From Agapetus fuscipes (taxonomy: Eukaryota; Arthropoda; Insecta; Trichoptera; Glossosomatidae), in NCBI GenBank assembly GCA_951799405.1, contig OX637339.1, positions 18,600,001 to 18,664,000 on the forward strand: a stretch of DNA of 64,000 nt, read 5' to 3'. Shown one piece after another: positions 1-10,413 of this stretch; the first letter of the stretch is position 1; each line of letters begins with the position of its first letter. The translations under genes and the position numbers were made by a program. The notes beneath the pieces are model-generated. The model was not told where the DNA came from, did no database searches, and was given only the letters and a program-made list of their open reading frames with translations.

Positions 1-55
1 AAACCATTTTTTACAGTATGGGTGGTCAGCCGCATACCAACCTATCAGTCAAGGA
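1..55 (-). mobile_element. RTE-tail fragment cut by the window edge
   Basis: AAACCATTTTTTACAGTATG to ACCTATCAGTCAAGGAG is the 5' part of the tail module on minus; the rest lies left of the window. Confidence 0.7.
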
Positions 56-364
56 GTTGAATGATAAGGGGTTGAAATTCACGCACAGCATTATCATAGC
101 GTCATTCGTGAATACAGGTACATTAATTCATTAAATAAGTATTGTTTTAGAGCACGCCAACGCCGTATTTTCTTTTCGACTAAATCGCTTTTTCTTTCAC
201 ATCAGACAGCTGCTGTTGTTGCTCCACTATATTTTATATATAAGGCTCTATGGTCTAGAAATGTGTTTTAAAAATTGAACGATCACAATCAAAGGCGGCA
301 ATATAGGATATTTTTCTAAAATGTGAAAAATATATGGAAACAAAGGTAATAATTTTCTCATCAC

Positions 365-605
365 ATCCTGACCACCCATACTGTAAAAAATGGTTCACTT
401 TGCCAATGTCACCCCTGTTTCAGGGAGGGTCGGCAAGAGTTGCAGGACTTATGTTCATTTGAGATTGGGTTTTTCATACTGTAGGTCCACATGCGGCATG
501 TGTGAGCACAAAATTATGCGTGTCTGCTTGTGGGATTAATATGAATCTCAAATGATACATATCTTTGTAGCTTAGATTTAGATTTTAGATATCCGTACGT
601 TAAGT
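365..605 (+). mobile_element. RTE tail
   Basis: CTGACCACCCATACTGTAAA through GTTTCAGGGAGGGTCGGC to the CTTAGATTTAGATTTTAGAT end. Inverted relative to 1-55. Confidence 0.8.
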
Positions 606-857
606 TAATTTTTGAGAAATATCTTAGATTGCCGTCATTAATTATGTACAACTTAATTATTTAAATACAAGTAAAAATGGAGTAACAGCTAAGTGCATAT
701 TTACGTGAGAATGAAAGTGGTTTATCTAGTTTAAAAATAAAATGATATGAAAATCTACATGTCATGTACATATGAGCGATTATTATTTTATTTAAAAGGA
801 ATGAAAAAAAAATTACGACTTCAAACACTTATATTAAATATTCGCTTAAAATAATTG

Positions 858-1165
858 GACCGGTCCGTAGTTCAGTGGTAACACTTCGGACTCTGAATGG
901 GAAGGTTGTGGGTTCGATTCCCGGTGGAGCACAAAAAATGTACCATTTATATTTTCAAATTTGCTCTTCGCTGGGTTGAAAAGTTCATGAACCTTTACCA
1001 ATGACCGGTCAACAAAGGTCCATCCAGCCTTACAGCAACTGGGTCTTGCTTGAGAATTGGCGCTTTTTAGCTACGAAGATCAAGCTCGTAAAAAGGTCCA
1101 TAGCTCAATTGGTAGAACGCTTGCATTCCATGCCGTGAGCAAGGGTTCGATCTCAAAGGTAATAG
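858..1165 (+). mobile_element. dimeric SINE, 3'-truncated
   Basis: GACCGGTCCGTAGTTCAGTG head with box B GGTTCGATTCCC, body, and second tRNA-like unit (ATAGCTCAATTGGTAGAACG ... GGTTCGATCTC). The homology stops right after the second box B. Confidence 0.8.
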
Positions 1166-1246
1166 ATCTTAGAATGCACACTGAAGAGTTAAAGGAGTAA
1201 GAGAGGACTAGAAACTCTTTATTTGTGTGTCTGCACTATTTCGTCC

Positions 1247-1482
1247 CCTTAGTTCTTGTTGGTATAATGTCCAACAGAGGTAATTTTACATGAGCAATGT
1301 TTGTATGTGTACTGGACCAATGTGTCTTATGAAAGCTGGCAATTGTTGGTAAAAATATCTTAAACCACTCTTTAGATAGTTAGATAGCTCAAAATTGTGT
1401 AAAATGTGATTTTTAAGACAATTTCACTGAAAGCTCATGTTTGAAACCAAAGTAGATAAGCCAAACAAGCATTGGGGGGACG
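1247..1482. mobile_element. MITE, family with CCTTAGTTCTTGTT ends, copy 1
   Basis: CCCCTTAGTTCTTGTTGG to CCAAACAAGCATTGGGGGG, with shared interior TTACATGAGCAATGTTTG and GTGTACTGGACCAATGTGTC. Homologous along its length to 29303-29551. Confidence 0.65.
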
Positions 1483-1565
1483 ATTTGTCAATTCTCGGAA
1501 ACCTCCTCCACCCGTCCAACTCTAGCGTTAACAGAATGTATGCAACTATGCAAGTTAGAGCAGTA

Positions 1566-1801
1566 CCCTTAGTACGAGTTGCAAAACTTGAGGAATGTAA
1601 AGTTTACGGCAATTATTAAAGAGTCATTTCCCCCAAAATCTGCCGTTTTTGTTTGTTTGAACTTTATTTTCTTCATCACTGTAACTCTTTTGCTAAGACC
1701 ACAAAGTGTAAGAAACAAAAACGGCAGATTTTGGGAGAAATCACTCTTTAATATTTTCCGTAAACTTTACTTTTCTCAAGTTCTGCAACTCGTACTAAGG
1801 G
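1566..1801. mobile_element. palindromic MITE with TA duplication, copy 1
   Basis: CCCTTAGTACGAGTTGCAAA to CGTACTAAGGG, TA on each side. The whole 236 bp is a near palindrome: AAATCTGCCGTTTTTG on the left, CAAAAACGGCAGATTT on the right. Short frames here are shadows. Confidence 0.75.
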
Positions 1802-1847
1802 TACAGGAGGACTAATAGAAGTTTGCAAGAAGGTTTGGACAACTTAA

Positions 1848-2140
1848 CGATAAAACTCAACCAGAAAAATGTACAAGAAGAGAAACAGCGCCTTTAGTGA
1901 GAATTTAAGTTTCCATACATTACTGGTGAAACGCTATAGTTGAGTTTTTACATAAAACTTTATACTGGCAAGTATAGAGCAAACAGAGGCATGAACACAA
2001 TACTCACAAGTATACAACCTTACGTTGAAACCCAACCAAAATATGTATCAGAATTAAAACAGTGCCCGCAGTGAGATTTTTAGTTTACATACATTTTTGG
2101 TGCAACGCTACGGTTGGGTTTCGATATAAAATGTTTAACA
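1848..2140. repeat. two diverged direct copies of a ~110-bp hairpin-ended unit
   Basis: AAAACTCAACCAGAAAAATG ... GCTATAGTTGAGTTTTT (1848-1957) and AAACCCAACCAAAATATGTA ... GCTACGGTTGGGTTTCG (2029-2133). In each, the AACYCAACC ends are inverted. Confidence 0.6.
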
Positions 2141-2334
2141 GGTATGTCGGACAGAGGAGGGCAGCTTTTCTCGGAATATCGGCCGGCGAGTTCAAAATAA
2201 TATATTCCGATAGTTTCAAGTAGATACGGTGGGTACGTATTGGAGGTGTGCTCCTTAAACTGGGGCTCGCTGAATAAGTGATAAAACTACATAAGTGACA
2301 AATGACGCTGGCATGAGTTTCCCAGATAAAAGCC

Positions 2335-2699
2335 GTCTATAATCTATAATTTAAGTTGCAAGGATACATTCATTTAAAGTTCTCAAATGCATGCCCACAA
2401 ACAAACACGTGTAGTTCGCGCTTACTAATGCTGAATGTGTACTTACAAATGAAATCCAAACCTCAAATGATCATAAGCCCTACAACTTTTGCCGATCTTC
2501 CCTGACACAGCGGTGACATTGCCAAAGTGAACCATTATTTACAGTATGGGTGGTCAGCCTCATACCAACCTACAAGTCAAGGAATACAAGCAATTAATTA
2601 CATCCAGTTATACAAACAAACAAACACTAAAAAATCCACAAAAAATCTACAAAAATGAATATTGATTCTTGGCCTTAGCCGCCAGCATTACAGATCACC
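2335..2699 (-). mobile_element. RTE tail with the last bases of the ORF
   Basis: (TATAATC) end at 2335, tail module, UTR, then GATCTGTAATGCTGGCGGCT at the high end, which is the ORF terminus (LICNAGG). A SINE abuts at 2700. Confidence 0.75.
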
Positions 2700-3046
2700 T
2701 ACCTTGCCGGTATTTATTTTGGGTTTTGAAATAGACACCGAAATGGGAAGTCGTTTCTGACACCCTCAGTGGGGATCGAACCCTTCTCTCGGCATGAAGT
2801 GCAAGCATTCTGCCGACTGAGCTATCGACCGGACTTTTTACGAGCTTGGTCGTCGCTACAAAGCGCCAATTCTCAAGTAAGGGACCTTTAGTGACCGGTC
2901 TTTGGTAAAGGTTTATGAATTTTTTTAACCCAGCGAAGAGCATATTTGAAAATATAAATGGTATATTTTTTGTGCTCCGCTGGGATTCGAACCCACAACC
3001 TTACATGAACGAATCCGAAGTGTTACCACTGGACTACAGACCGGTC
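2700..3046 (-). mobile_element. dimeric SINE, 3'-truncated, minus strand
   Basis: From 3046 down: GACCGGTCTGTAGTCCAGTG head, box B GGTTCGAATCCC, body, then the second unit (TCGATAGCTCAGTCGG, GGTTCGATCCCC, GGGTGTCAGAAACGAC, TATTTCAAAACCC). It keeps the GGGTGTCAGAAA segment that is deleted in the 6.6-kb copy. Confidence 0.8.
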
Positions 3047-3072
3047 TCATAAGAGTGTAAATATAAAATCTG

Positions 3073-3325
3073 TACCTTAGAGCATAAACAACGGAAGTCC
3101 ACTTTTTTGCGTTTTTGAGTAAATGATGCAAAAAATATTATAATTAGCTGTTCTATAAGTGGTAAAAATATTGGAGTCCTCGGACTCATAGTTACTGAGA
3201 TATTAAGTGTAATAAATATGGGATGCACATAAAAGTGCGAGCATAAACCACGGAAGTTCCACATACGTTGTTCACATTACTTCACATTAAATAAATATCG
3301 ATAAAAGAAGATAACAGTTTTTACA
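3073..3325. repeat. unclassified interspersed repeat, uninterrupted copy
   Basis: ACCTTAGAGCATAAACAACG to TAACAGTTTTTACAGAT, matching 25572-26072 apart from the RTE insertion there. AGCATAAAC(C/A)ACGGAAGT occurs twice, inside and at the start. Confidence 0.65.
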
Positions 3326-3432
3326 GATCAAAAATATCTCGTCTAGTTTAGAAGTTATGATGGTTTAAAAAAATGCACATTTTCACTAAAACTCGTCTCC
3401 TGCACATTTTACTAAATGTGACTACCGTTGTT

Positions 3433-3434
<2 letters not shown>

Positions 3435-3463
<29 letters not shown>
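3435..3463 (-). repeat. poly(A) tail of the Jockey-like LINE (T run on plus)
   Basis: Near-uninterrupted run of T directly downstream of the LINE C-terminal frame. This is the expected 3' end of a target-primed retrotransposon on the minus strand. Confidence 0.75.
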
Positions 3464-3467
<4 letters not shown>

Positions 3468-4235
3468 GTGCACAACAGGTCACCCTTATTACAGTGCACC
3501 CTCACAGCTATCAACACGCTGGGAGGAACTCTATTGCAAGATTTTTAAATGTTATTAAATTACACTCAAAAATGTCTATATTAGACTTATTTAAGAGCTT
3601 TATACTCCGAGTCACAGGGTGTTGCGCCACGACATCAGTACGGCTTTTCGGTACATGAAATAGATCATGTCTTCGCCCTCGGGTGTAGTCAGGCACATAC
3701 AACCTGTAGCCCTCCAACAGGGTGGGACTGTCAATTAAGCCGTTGATGACCTTATGAGTGAGCACCATAAGGGACCTGTTGCGCCTCGTTTCCAGGCTTC
3801 TAAATCCAGTCTCCCGAAGTAGCTCCTCATGATGCATGAATTGTGGATAACTTCCACACCGCCTCATGAGGAGATACCTGAGAAACTTTTTTTGGACTTG
3901 TTCTATCATATCTATGTACTTCCGCTGGTAAGGAGTCCAAACCTCGACAGCGTACTCTAATTTGGATCGTATAACGCAGCTGAAGACGTCAACCATCGCT
4001 CTGGGCTCAGTGAGTTGTTTGCTCACTCTACTAATCCCAGCAGCTGGTAGCACTTAGTCATCAGCTGCGTTATATGATCGGAGAACTTCAGTCCAGGATC
4101 AAACACAACTCCCAGATCCCGCATTGATTTCACACGAGACAGTAATTGCCCACCAATACTGTACTCATGCAAGATGGGTCTGAAAGATTTAGTGAACGAC
4201 ATTGAGACACATTTCTTTGAGTTAATTCGAATTCA

Positions 4236-5036
4236 TCTGGATGTCGTCTCCTGGTAGGAAACACTTGCTTGGCTCTTCACCAATTAAAGTAATGGGCCTG
4301 GATGTGTATCCATCTAGCTCAATTAAGTTTCTTGGGGTCCATCTTGACAACACTCTCTCCATGAGTATGCAAATAAGCTCGACTGTGAGCTCCTGTTTTT
4401 TTCACCTGAGGCAGTTGAGATGGGTCAGAAACTGTTTGACATCCGAAGCTGCTAAGATTCTCATTGCGTCCTTTGTTGTGTCGAGACTGGATTATTGCAA
4501 TAGTCTGTTCTGGGGTCTTCCAAGGTTTCAGCAGTCTAGACTGCAGTCCGTCTTTAATGCTGCAGCCAAATTACTTTTAGGAGGACGAAAAACTGACCAT
4601 GTCTCTCCTCTGTTGCGGCGCCTTCATTGGCTGCGAGTCCCAGAGAGGATTGAGTACAAAATATGTGTTTCTGTTTTTAATGCCCTCAGAGGAGTTGCCC
4701 CATCGTACTTGTGTGAATTGTGCAGAGTCGACCAGATAGGTGGAAAACGATGCACTCTTCGTTCTGCACAGAGTGACGCCGTAAACAGGCTTCAACTGCC
4801 TCTTCGACGGAACAGAACTGGTTTCGGAGACAGGGCTTTTAGTTCGGCTGGTCCATCCTGCTGGAATAGTCTACCTCTGGAGTTGAGAACAGAGACCAGT
4901 GTTGGCAGTTTCAGGAAGTTGCTTAAGACACATTTGTTTAACAGAAGCTTCAACACATAAAAGCGCCCTTGGGGTGGCTAGTGCCACTAAACGGCGCTGT
5001 ATACAAATTGTCCAATTATTATTATTATTATTAAAG
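4236..5036 (+). mobile_element. L2/CR1-like LINE 3' end inserted in the Jockey-like LINE
   Basis: A 239-codon frame at 4241-4960 gives the C-terminal part of a reverse-transcriptase protein: SSIKFLGVHLDNTLSMSMQI, LDYCNSLFWGLP, GFGDRAFSSAGPSCWNSLPL and FRKLLKTHLFN. The WNSLP block is typical of CR1/L2/Crack-type LINEs. A short 3' UTR (AAGCGCCCTTGGGGTG, then GGCGCTGTATACAAATTGT) ends in (ATT)n at 5020-5035, a clade-typical microsatellite end. The Jockey frame resumes on both sides, which proves nesting. Confidence 0.85.
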
Positions 5037-5137
5037 AAGAGCTTGTTTTTCTCAGCCCAAGCTGCTAATGCATCTAAATCATCTTGCAGATTTATGCAGT
5101 CGTGAATATCTACGACTTTCGTGTAAACCTTCAAATC

Positions 5138-5206
5138 TATAATCTATAATCTAAGTTGCAAGGATATATTCATTTAAAGCTCTCAGATGTATGCCCACAA
5201 ACCAAC
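5138..5206 (-). mobile_element. RTE-tail fragment inside the Jockey-like LINE
   Basis: 69 bp matching the 3' end of the dominant RTE tail (CTATAATCTATAATCTAAG microsatellite end, then GTTGCAAGGATATATTC). It splits the Jockey frame between YADD and KVYTKVV. Confidence 0.75.
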
Positions 5207-6273
5207 AAGTCATCATCTGCATAAAGAAGACAAGAGCTGTACTTAATGATATCTACTATATCATTAATGAATATAATAAAGGCCAATGGACCCAGATTTG
5301 ATCCTTGAGGAACGCCGGATAATGGCTGAAAGGTATTAGAGGTAAAGCCATTTAACTCGACGTACTGTTGCCTGTTCCTCAAATAGGAGGCAAAGAAAAA
5401 TAAGAGGGATTTAGAAAACCCAAGAACATGCATTTTTTCAAGAAGGATATCATGATCTACCTGATCAAATGCTTTCGAAAAATCGGTATACACTACATCT
5501 GTCTGGAGCTAAGAATCCAGATTAGAAGCTACGTCTGTACTAATAATAAGAAGATTAGAGACAGTAGATCTCTTTGGCAGGAAGCCATGTTGATGTATGG
5601 TGATACGAGATTTAATATTTTCTAGTAGATTCTTATGAATCAAACTTTCAAATATTTTAGCAAATGTCGATAGTATAGAGATTGGTCTATAGTTATGAAC
5701 ATCTGTCTTAGAATCAGATTTATGTATGGGGATGACTTTGGTGAGTTTCCAAATTTGCGGAAATGTGCATCTTTTCATACATAGATTGAAAATAAATGTC
5801 AATGGTTTTGCGATGGATTTTGCAATAGCCAAAATGACTTTTGGTGGAATATTATCTGGACCTGCTGCTTTGTTAGGATTTATGCCAACTAAGCAAGATT
5901 GTACCTCATCCAATGTGAACAGGTCAATGCTAATATTATTGGAATTAGATATTGGCAATTTTTTGAGAGTAGATTCCACATCTAATTCAGGGATTCGAGA
6001 GCTGTAAACGGATTGAAAATATTCTGCAAACCTTTCACACACTGATTGAGGATCTGTAGTAATAAGGTCTTCATCCATCAGTGTAGGGATTGAGTTACCA
6101 TCTTTCCTAAGTGATGTAACATATTTCCAAAATTCCCTAGAATCACTTCCGATCCCGGACAGAATTTTATCAAGGTAGGACCTCCGAGCACTCTTAATAT
6201 CAGTTTTGAGCTGCGCGCGCTTTTTTGAGAATTCACCATAATTATAAGTAGTAAGGTACGTTATGCTCTAAGG

Positions 6274-7306
6274 CAGCGGTCCGCAACCCTGGGGTCGCGA
6301 CCCCGGGTGGGGTCGCGAAAGATATTTATGGGGTCGCCAAAAAAGTCAACAAAGTCCTGTACTTATCGAATTTTATTAATGTTTATGCATAAAATATAAC
6401 CTCTCTTTACATACACAATTACACAATGTCCTTAAATGGAGAGAATCGAAAATAATTACGACTGTACGACCTGTCCAGTCCCGCCCGTCACAACCTCACC
6501 GCTCCCGCGCCCGCGCACCTTTTTTTTTTAAATAAAATATTAAAATAATTGCTTAAATTAAAATAATGTCCGTAGCTCAGTTGTAACACTGCGGACTCTG
6601 AATGGGAAGGTTGTGGGTTCGATTCCCGGCGGAGCACAAAAAAATACCATTTATATTTTCAAATTTGCTCATCGCCGGGTTGAAAAATTCATAAAACCTT
6701 TACCAATGACCGGTCTCCAAAGGTCCATCCAGCCTTACAGCAACTGGGTCTTGCTTGAGAATTGGCGCTTTGTAGCGACGACGATCAAGCTCGTAAAAAG
6801 GTCGATAGCTCAATTGGTAGAATGCTTGCATTCCATGCCGAGAGCAAGGGTTCGATCTCAAAGGTTTACTCAGCCTTCACAAGAAATAAGAACCAGCCCC
6901 CCCGGGAGCTGGGAAACCCCCACTTCAATTGAAAGTAGTTGGTGTGAGGCCGGCCCCCTTACCTGTAAAAAAAATAGGTCCCGAAGCGCCACATGCGACC
7001 CCTTCGGGGATAACGCAGGCAAGAAGTTACACTATATGTGTGGCTTAGTTGCGTTTTTTGCTTGTCTCATTTAATGCCATCATAAATATTACTCGTACGT
7101 TAAATGCATATTTTCTAGTTTGCTCTAATATTACTTTCCAAAATAAATAAACTCTTCAATATAAATAATTTACGAAATAAAAACAGCTAACTTCGTTACC
7201 TGAACCAACCTTTGCACTTGTTAACTTAGTGATTATTTTTCTGGGGTCGCTCATAACTTTTTTTTTAATTTTGGGGTCGCAATATCAAAAAGGTTGCGGA
7301 CCGCTG
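6274..7306. mobile_element. hAT-like non-autonomous DNA transposon with 8-bp target duplication
   Basis: Ends are CAGCGGTCCGCAACC and its exact reverse complement GGTTGCGGACCGCTG, flanked by a perfect 8-bp duplication CTCTAAGG (6266-6273 and 7307-7314). Subterminal CTGGGGTCGC repeats occur at both ends. Eight-bp duplications and CAG...CTG ends are hAT hallmarks. No transposase frame is present. A dimeric SINE (6568-7055) is inserted inside, and the element itself lies at the 5' edge of the Jockey-like LINE remnant. Confidence 0.9.
6568..7055 (+). mobile_element. dimeric tRNA-derived SINE, near full length
   Basis: Order: a tRNA-like head with box A (TAGCTCAGTTGTAACAC) and box B (GGTTCGATTCC), a ~150-bp body (GACCGGTCTCCAAAGGTCC, TTACAGCAACTGGGTC), a second tRNA-like unit (GTCGATAGCTCAATTGG, box B GGTTCGATCTC), then a tail with GGCCGGCCCCCTTACC and TAGCTTAGTTGCG-type end. 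It lies inside the hAT-like element and is therefore younger than it. Confidence 0.85.
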
Positions 7307-7314
7307 CTCTAAGG

Positions 7315-7764
7315 TACAGAAATAAACTTTGAGATGCGTTGCTTCTGATTGAATTCGGTTTTTGTTTCAGAAGTGGGTGGCGTATATCCACAGATACATA
7401 CACAAATAGTAGATATATGCATACACTTCTGTGCATATGCATACAGGTATGCTGTATACCATACACAAAGGTATGCAGTGGTTTTTAGCCGTCTGCAGTC
7501 TGCTCCAATGACTGCGAATCAAAGAGCCGGGCGAAGTACGTATTTCTGCCGACCCGGCATTCCAATTTTGCATCGATACGTGAACCTACCAAAAGAGAGA
7601 AAGCAAATAGAAAAGTCGAATGCACGCCTGGTATATTTCAAATTATATTTGTAAAGAATATTAACAATATAATGAAAAGCGAACTTCGACCTGACACAAA
7701 GTATGCAAGAAGTTTCTCGTAGGTTTTTGTAACAGGAAGGTCGACATTCGACAAGTGGTTTGGG
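7315..7764. other. no gene seen
   Basis: AT-rich. The first 60 bp may continue the Jockey-like LINE past the hAT insertion (minus strand LLKQKPNSIRSNASQ). ATGCATACA-rich stretch at 7410-7480. Nothing else recognised. Confidence 0.4.
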
Positions 7765-7895
7765 TGTTTATGTTGTAGGTTCACATGCGGCATGTACAAG
7801 CTTGAACTTGTACGTGTTTGCTTGTGAGAATGCATATAATGTGATCCCCAATGTTACATATATTTGCAACTTACATTAGATCTCATTAGATTAGA
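7765..7895 (+). mobile_element. RTE tail, 3' half
   Basis: GTTTGGGTGTTTATGTTGTA to TTAGATCTCATTAGATTAG. Confidence 0.7.
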
Positions 7896-8279
7896 TGCAC
7901 CTCGCGTCACTTGTGAGTCTGACATTGTGTGACCGAAAAACAGTTTTCCGTGCAGTGAATTATTCATGGCAGATCCGACAACGCCGTGTCGACTTTTATG
8001 CAAGGACAAATTATTCACAACGTCGTCGGCCCGTCCTAGAAATCCCCACTAAAGAGAAATCACTCTTCTTCCTTGGCAACTTCTATCGGTCGATCAAAAT
8101 ACGATGTACAAGTCTTTAAATGATTTTAAAATAAAGGAGGGCGTATCTTCATAATTGTTCTTTATTGTTTCGATTCTGTGAAGTCTCTAGATGCAGGGAG
8201 GTACTTAAATAATTGCACTTGTATTTGTTCGAGTTTTTGTGACTTTTTACTCGACTATGCTACTCGAATATTTAAAGTG
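7896..8279. other. no gene seen
   Basis: Unique-looking AT-rich DNA. A 74-codon frame at 7895-8119 has no recognisable features. Confidence 0.4.
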
Positions 8280-8380
8280 GAATGTTCCAGAGAAATCTCG
8301 CATTTGCCAGTTCTCAATGCTTATAGAATAGCCTTTATTCTCACCTATAAATAGAGACGGAGATGCTCTGTAGCCAGACT
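8280..8380 (+). promoter_or_regulatory. second heat-shock-type promoter, degenerate
   Basis: GAA-tg-TTC-ca-GAG-aa-ATC at 8280-8297 gives four modules in 5-bp register, the last two with one mismatch each. TATAAATAGAGACGGAG starts at 8346 and closely resembles the insect hsp70 TATA region. The base 30 bp on (8376) sits in GCCAGACT, a weak initiator. No heat-shock coding sequence follows. Confidence 0.4.
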
Positions 8381-8415
8381 AGTATCTAAGCCGTCGAGCT
8401 TTGATACTAGTCTGG
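8374..8415. repeat. 13-bp inverted repeat (hairpin)
   Basis: CCAGACTAGTATC (8374-8386) is repeated inverted at 8403-8415 with a 16-nt loop. It straddles the predicted start of the promoter-like element at 8280-8380, so its transcript would begin with a hairpin. Confidence 0.6.
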
Positions 8416-8739
8416 TTCATTTAAGATTTGGGTGTTTATTTTGTAAGTACACATTTTTCGATAAGTACATATTCGCCATTAAGTCGATTGAAACACTGAG
8501 CCGTGAAGTCGATAACCCAAGAGCTAGAAATCAGTACACTGTAAACCAACATTGTGTAAAATAAATTGCAGTTATTTTAAAATAACCCTACTTAAATCAG
8601 GAGAATATTTCCAGATCAGATTAAAGATTATATTTCCTGTGCAGATTTTCATGTTATTTTTGTGCCACCAAGATCCGCGATCATCTGGGTACATAACAAT
8701 AATAATAATATACATCCAATCTCTCTCAATTGCTCCAAT

Positions 8740-10083
8740 CATCCACTTGTCTTGCTGATATCATCACGGCGCGGCCGCATGACTGCCGACTCTACTGGTG
8801 TTGTTACCATGAACAAACAACACACAGCGGCTGCTAAAGGTCCAAGTGTGTGATCTGAACACGGAGTCAATATCATTATCAAGATCGGTGCAGGTGCACT
8901 GGGATAATCATGCCATGAGTGACGTAGGCAATCAGGGTTCCACTTTGAAAACATTGTAGAACTGTGCGTTTGTACTGCGACATTGAGGACATCGTCAGAT
9001 GGGGTAGGAAGAGGACAAGGTTCTGGATCATCCACTTGTCTTGCTGATACAATGTTACAATGAACAAACAAACAATCACATAGCGACTGCTAAAGGTCCA
9101 AGTCTGTGATCTGAACACAGAGTCGATATCATTATCAAGATCGGTGCAGGTGCACTGGGATAAGCATGCCATGAGTGACGTAGGCAATCAGGATTCCACT
9201 TTGAAAACATTGTAGAACTGTCTGTTTGTACTGCGACATTGACGACATCGTCAGATGCAGTAGGAAGAGGACAAGATTCTGGATCATCCACTTGTCTTGC
9301 TGATATCATGAATGCCGACTCTGCTGGTGTTGTTACAATGAACCAACAAACAATCACACAGGGACTGTTAAAGGTCCAAGTGTGAGATCAGAACACAGAG
9401 TCAATATCATTATCAAGATCGGTGCAGGTGCACTGGGATAAGCATGCCATGAGTGACGTAGGCAATCAGGATTCCACTTTGAAAACATTGTAGAACTGTC
9501 TGTTTGTACTGCGACTTTGAGGACATCGTCAGATGGGGTAGGAAGAGGACAAGGTTCTGGATCATCCACTTGTCTTGCTGATACAATGTTACAATGAACA
9601 AACAAACAATCACATAGGGACTGCTAAAGGTCCAAGTCTGTGATCTGAACACAGAATCAATATCATTATCAAGATCGGTGCAGGTGCACTGGGATAATCA
9701 TGCCATGAGTGACGTAGGCAATCAGGGTTCCACTTTGAAAACATTGTAGAACTGTGCGTTTGTACTGCGACATTGAGGACATCGTCAGATGGGGTAGGAA
9801 GAGGACAAGGTTCTGGATCATCCACTTGTCTTGCTGATACAATGTTACAATGAACAAACAAACAATCACATAGGGACTGCTAAAGGTCCAAGTCTGTGAT
9901 CTGAACACAGAATCAATATCATTATCAAGATCGGTGCAGGTGCACTGGGATAAGCATGCCATGAGTGACGTAGGCAATCAGGATTCCACTTTGAAAACAT
10001 TGTTCACCAACAAAGTAAAGAACTGTGCGTTTATACTGCGACATCGTCAGATGGAGTAGGAAAGGGAGACGGTTCTGGAGGGA
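8740..10083. repeat. tandem array of ~256-bp units, about five copies
   Basis: AAGATCGGTGCAGGTGCACT occurs at 8881, 9137, 9415, 9671 and 9927, giving periods of 256, 278, 256 and 256. The 278 unit carries an extra ATGCCGACTCTGCTGGTGTT block that also occurs in the first unit. Identity is high. Each unit has open frames on the minus strand, but 256 is not a multiple of 3, so the frame changes every unit and no continuous protein is possible. Confidence 0.9.
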
Positions 10084-10149
10084 TCAAGTGGACCGCATGA
10101 GTGAAAATAGGCCAACCCGTCCACCCAAATGTAAGAACAAGATGGAAGA

Positions 10150-10413
10150 ACATACATTAACGGATGATTTATGGGTGAGCGCTGTTTTCGTGTAAATCAA
10201 GCCGCAACAGCCCTCTGCGAGCTTGATCGTCGCTACAAAGAGCCAATTCTCTAGCAAGACCCATTTGCTGTAAGTCTGGATGAATGAGGTAAATATTTTT
10301 TTCAACCCAGCGGAGAGCATATTGGAAATTAAAAATATTTTTTGTTCTCCGCCGGGAATCGAACTCACGACCTTCGGATAACGAGTCCGTAGCATTAACC
10401 ACGAGACAAGAAC
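10150..10413 (-). mobile_element. monomeric tRNA-derived SINE, minus strand
   Basis: Head at 10413 (CTCGTGGTTAATGCTACGG) with box-B-like GTTCGATTCCC, body with GAGAATTGGCTC, and a tail ending near the GCGCTCACCCATAAATCATCC motif. Unlike the dimeric form it has no second tRNA-like unit. Confidence 0.7.

Larger units (their letters stand above)
3435..6273 (-). mobile_element. Jockey-type non-LTR retrotransposon, decayed and interrupted
   Basis: Read on the minus strand, reverse-transcriptase pieces follow in order: SREFWKYVTSLRKDGNSIPT (about 6120), the region with NKAAGPDNIPP and VHNYRPISILS (6078-5509), YTDFSKAFDQVDHDILL to SGVPQGSNLGPL and YADD (5490-5207), KVYTKVVDIHDCINLQDDLD (5134-5036), NSKKCVSMSFTKS (about 4225) and a long C-terminal region with RSKLEYAVEVWTPYQ (4053-3511). 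The 3' end is a short UTR and a poly(A) tail, seen as a T run at 3435-3463. An L2-like LINE end, an RTE tail piece and in-frame stops break it, so it is inactive. The 5' region (endonuclease) is not seen beyond the hAT-like insertion at 6274. Confidence 0.85.

Noticed and set aside
3428..3658. Plus-strand frame starting with a phenylalanine run
   Set aside because: The run is the LINE poly(A) tail read backwards and the rest is antisense LINE.
8739..9977. Series of 80-110-residue minus-strand frames with a shared protein sequence
   Set aside because: They come from the 256-bp tandem array; the period is not divisible by three and no start, splice or domain evidence supports translation.
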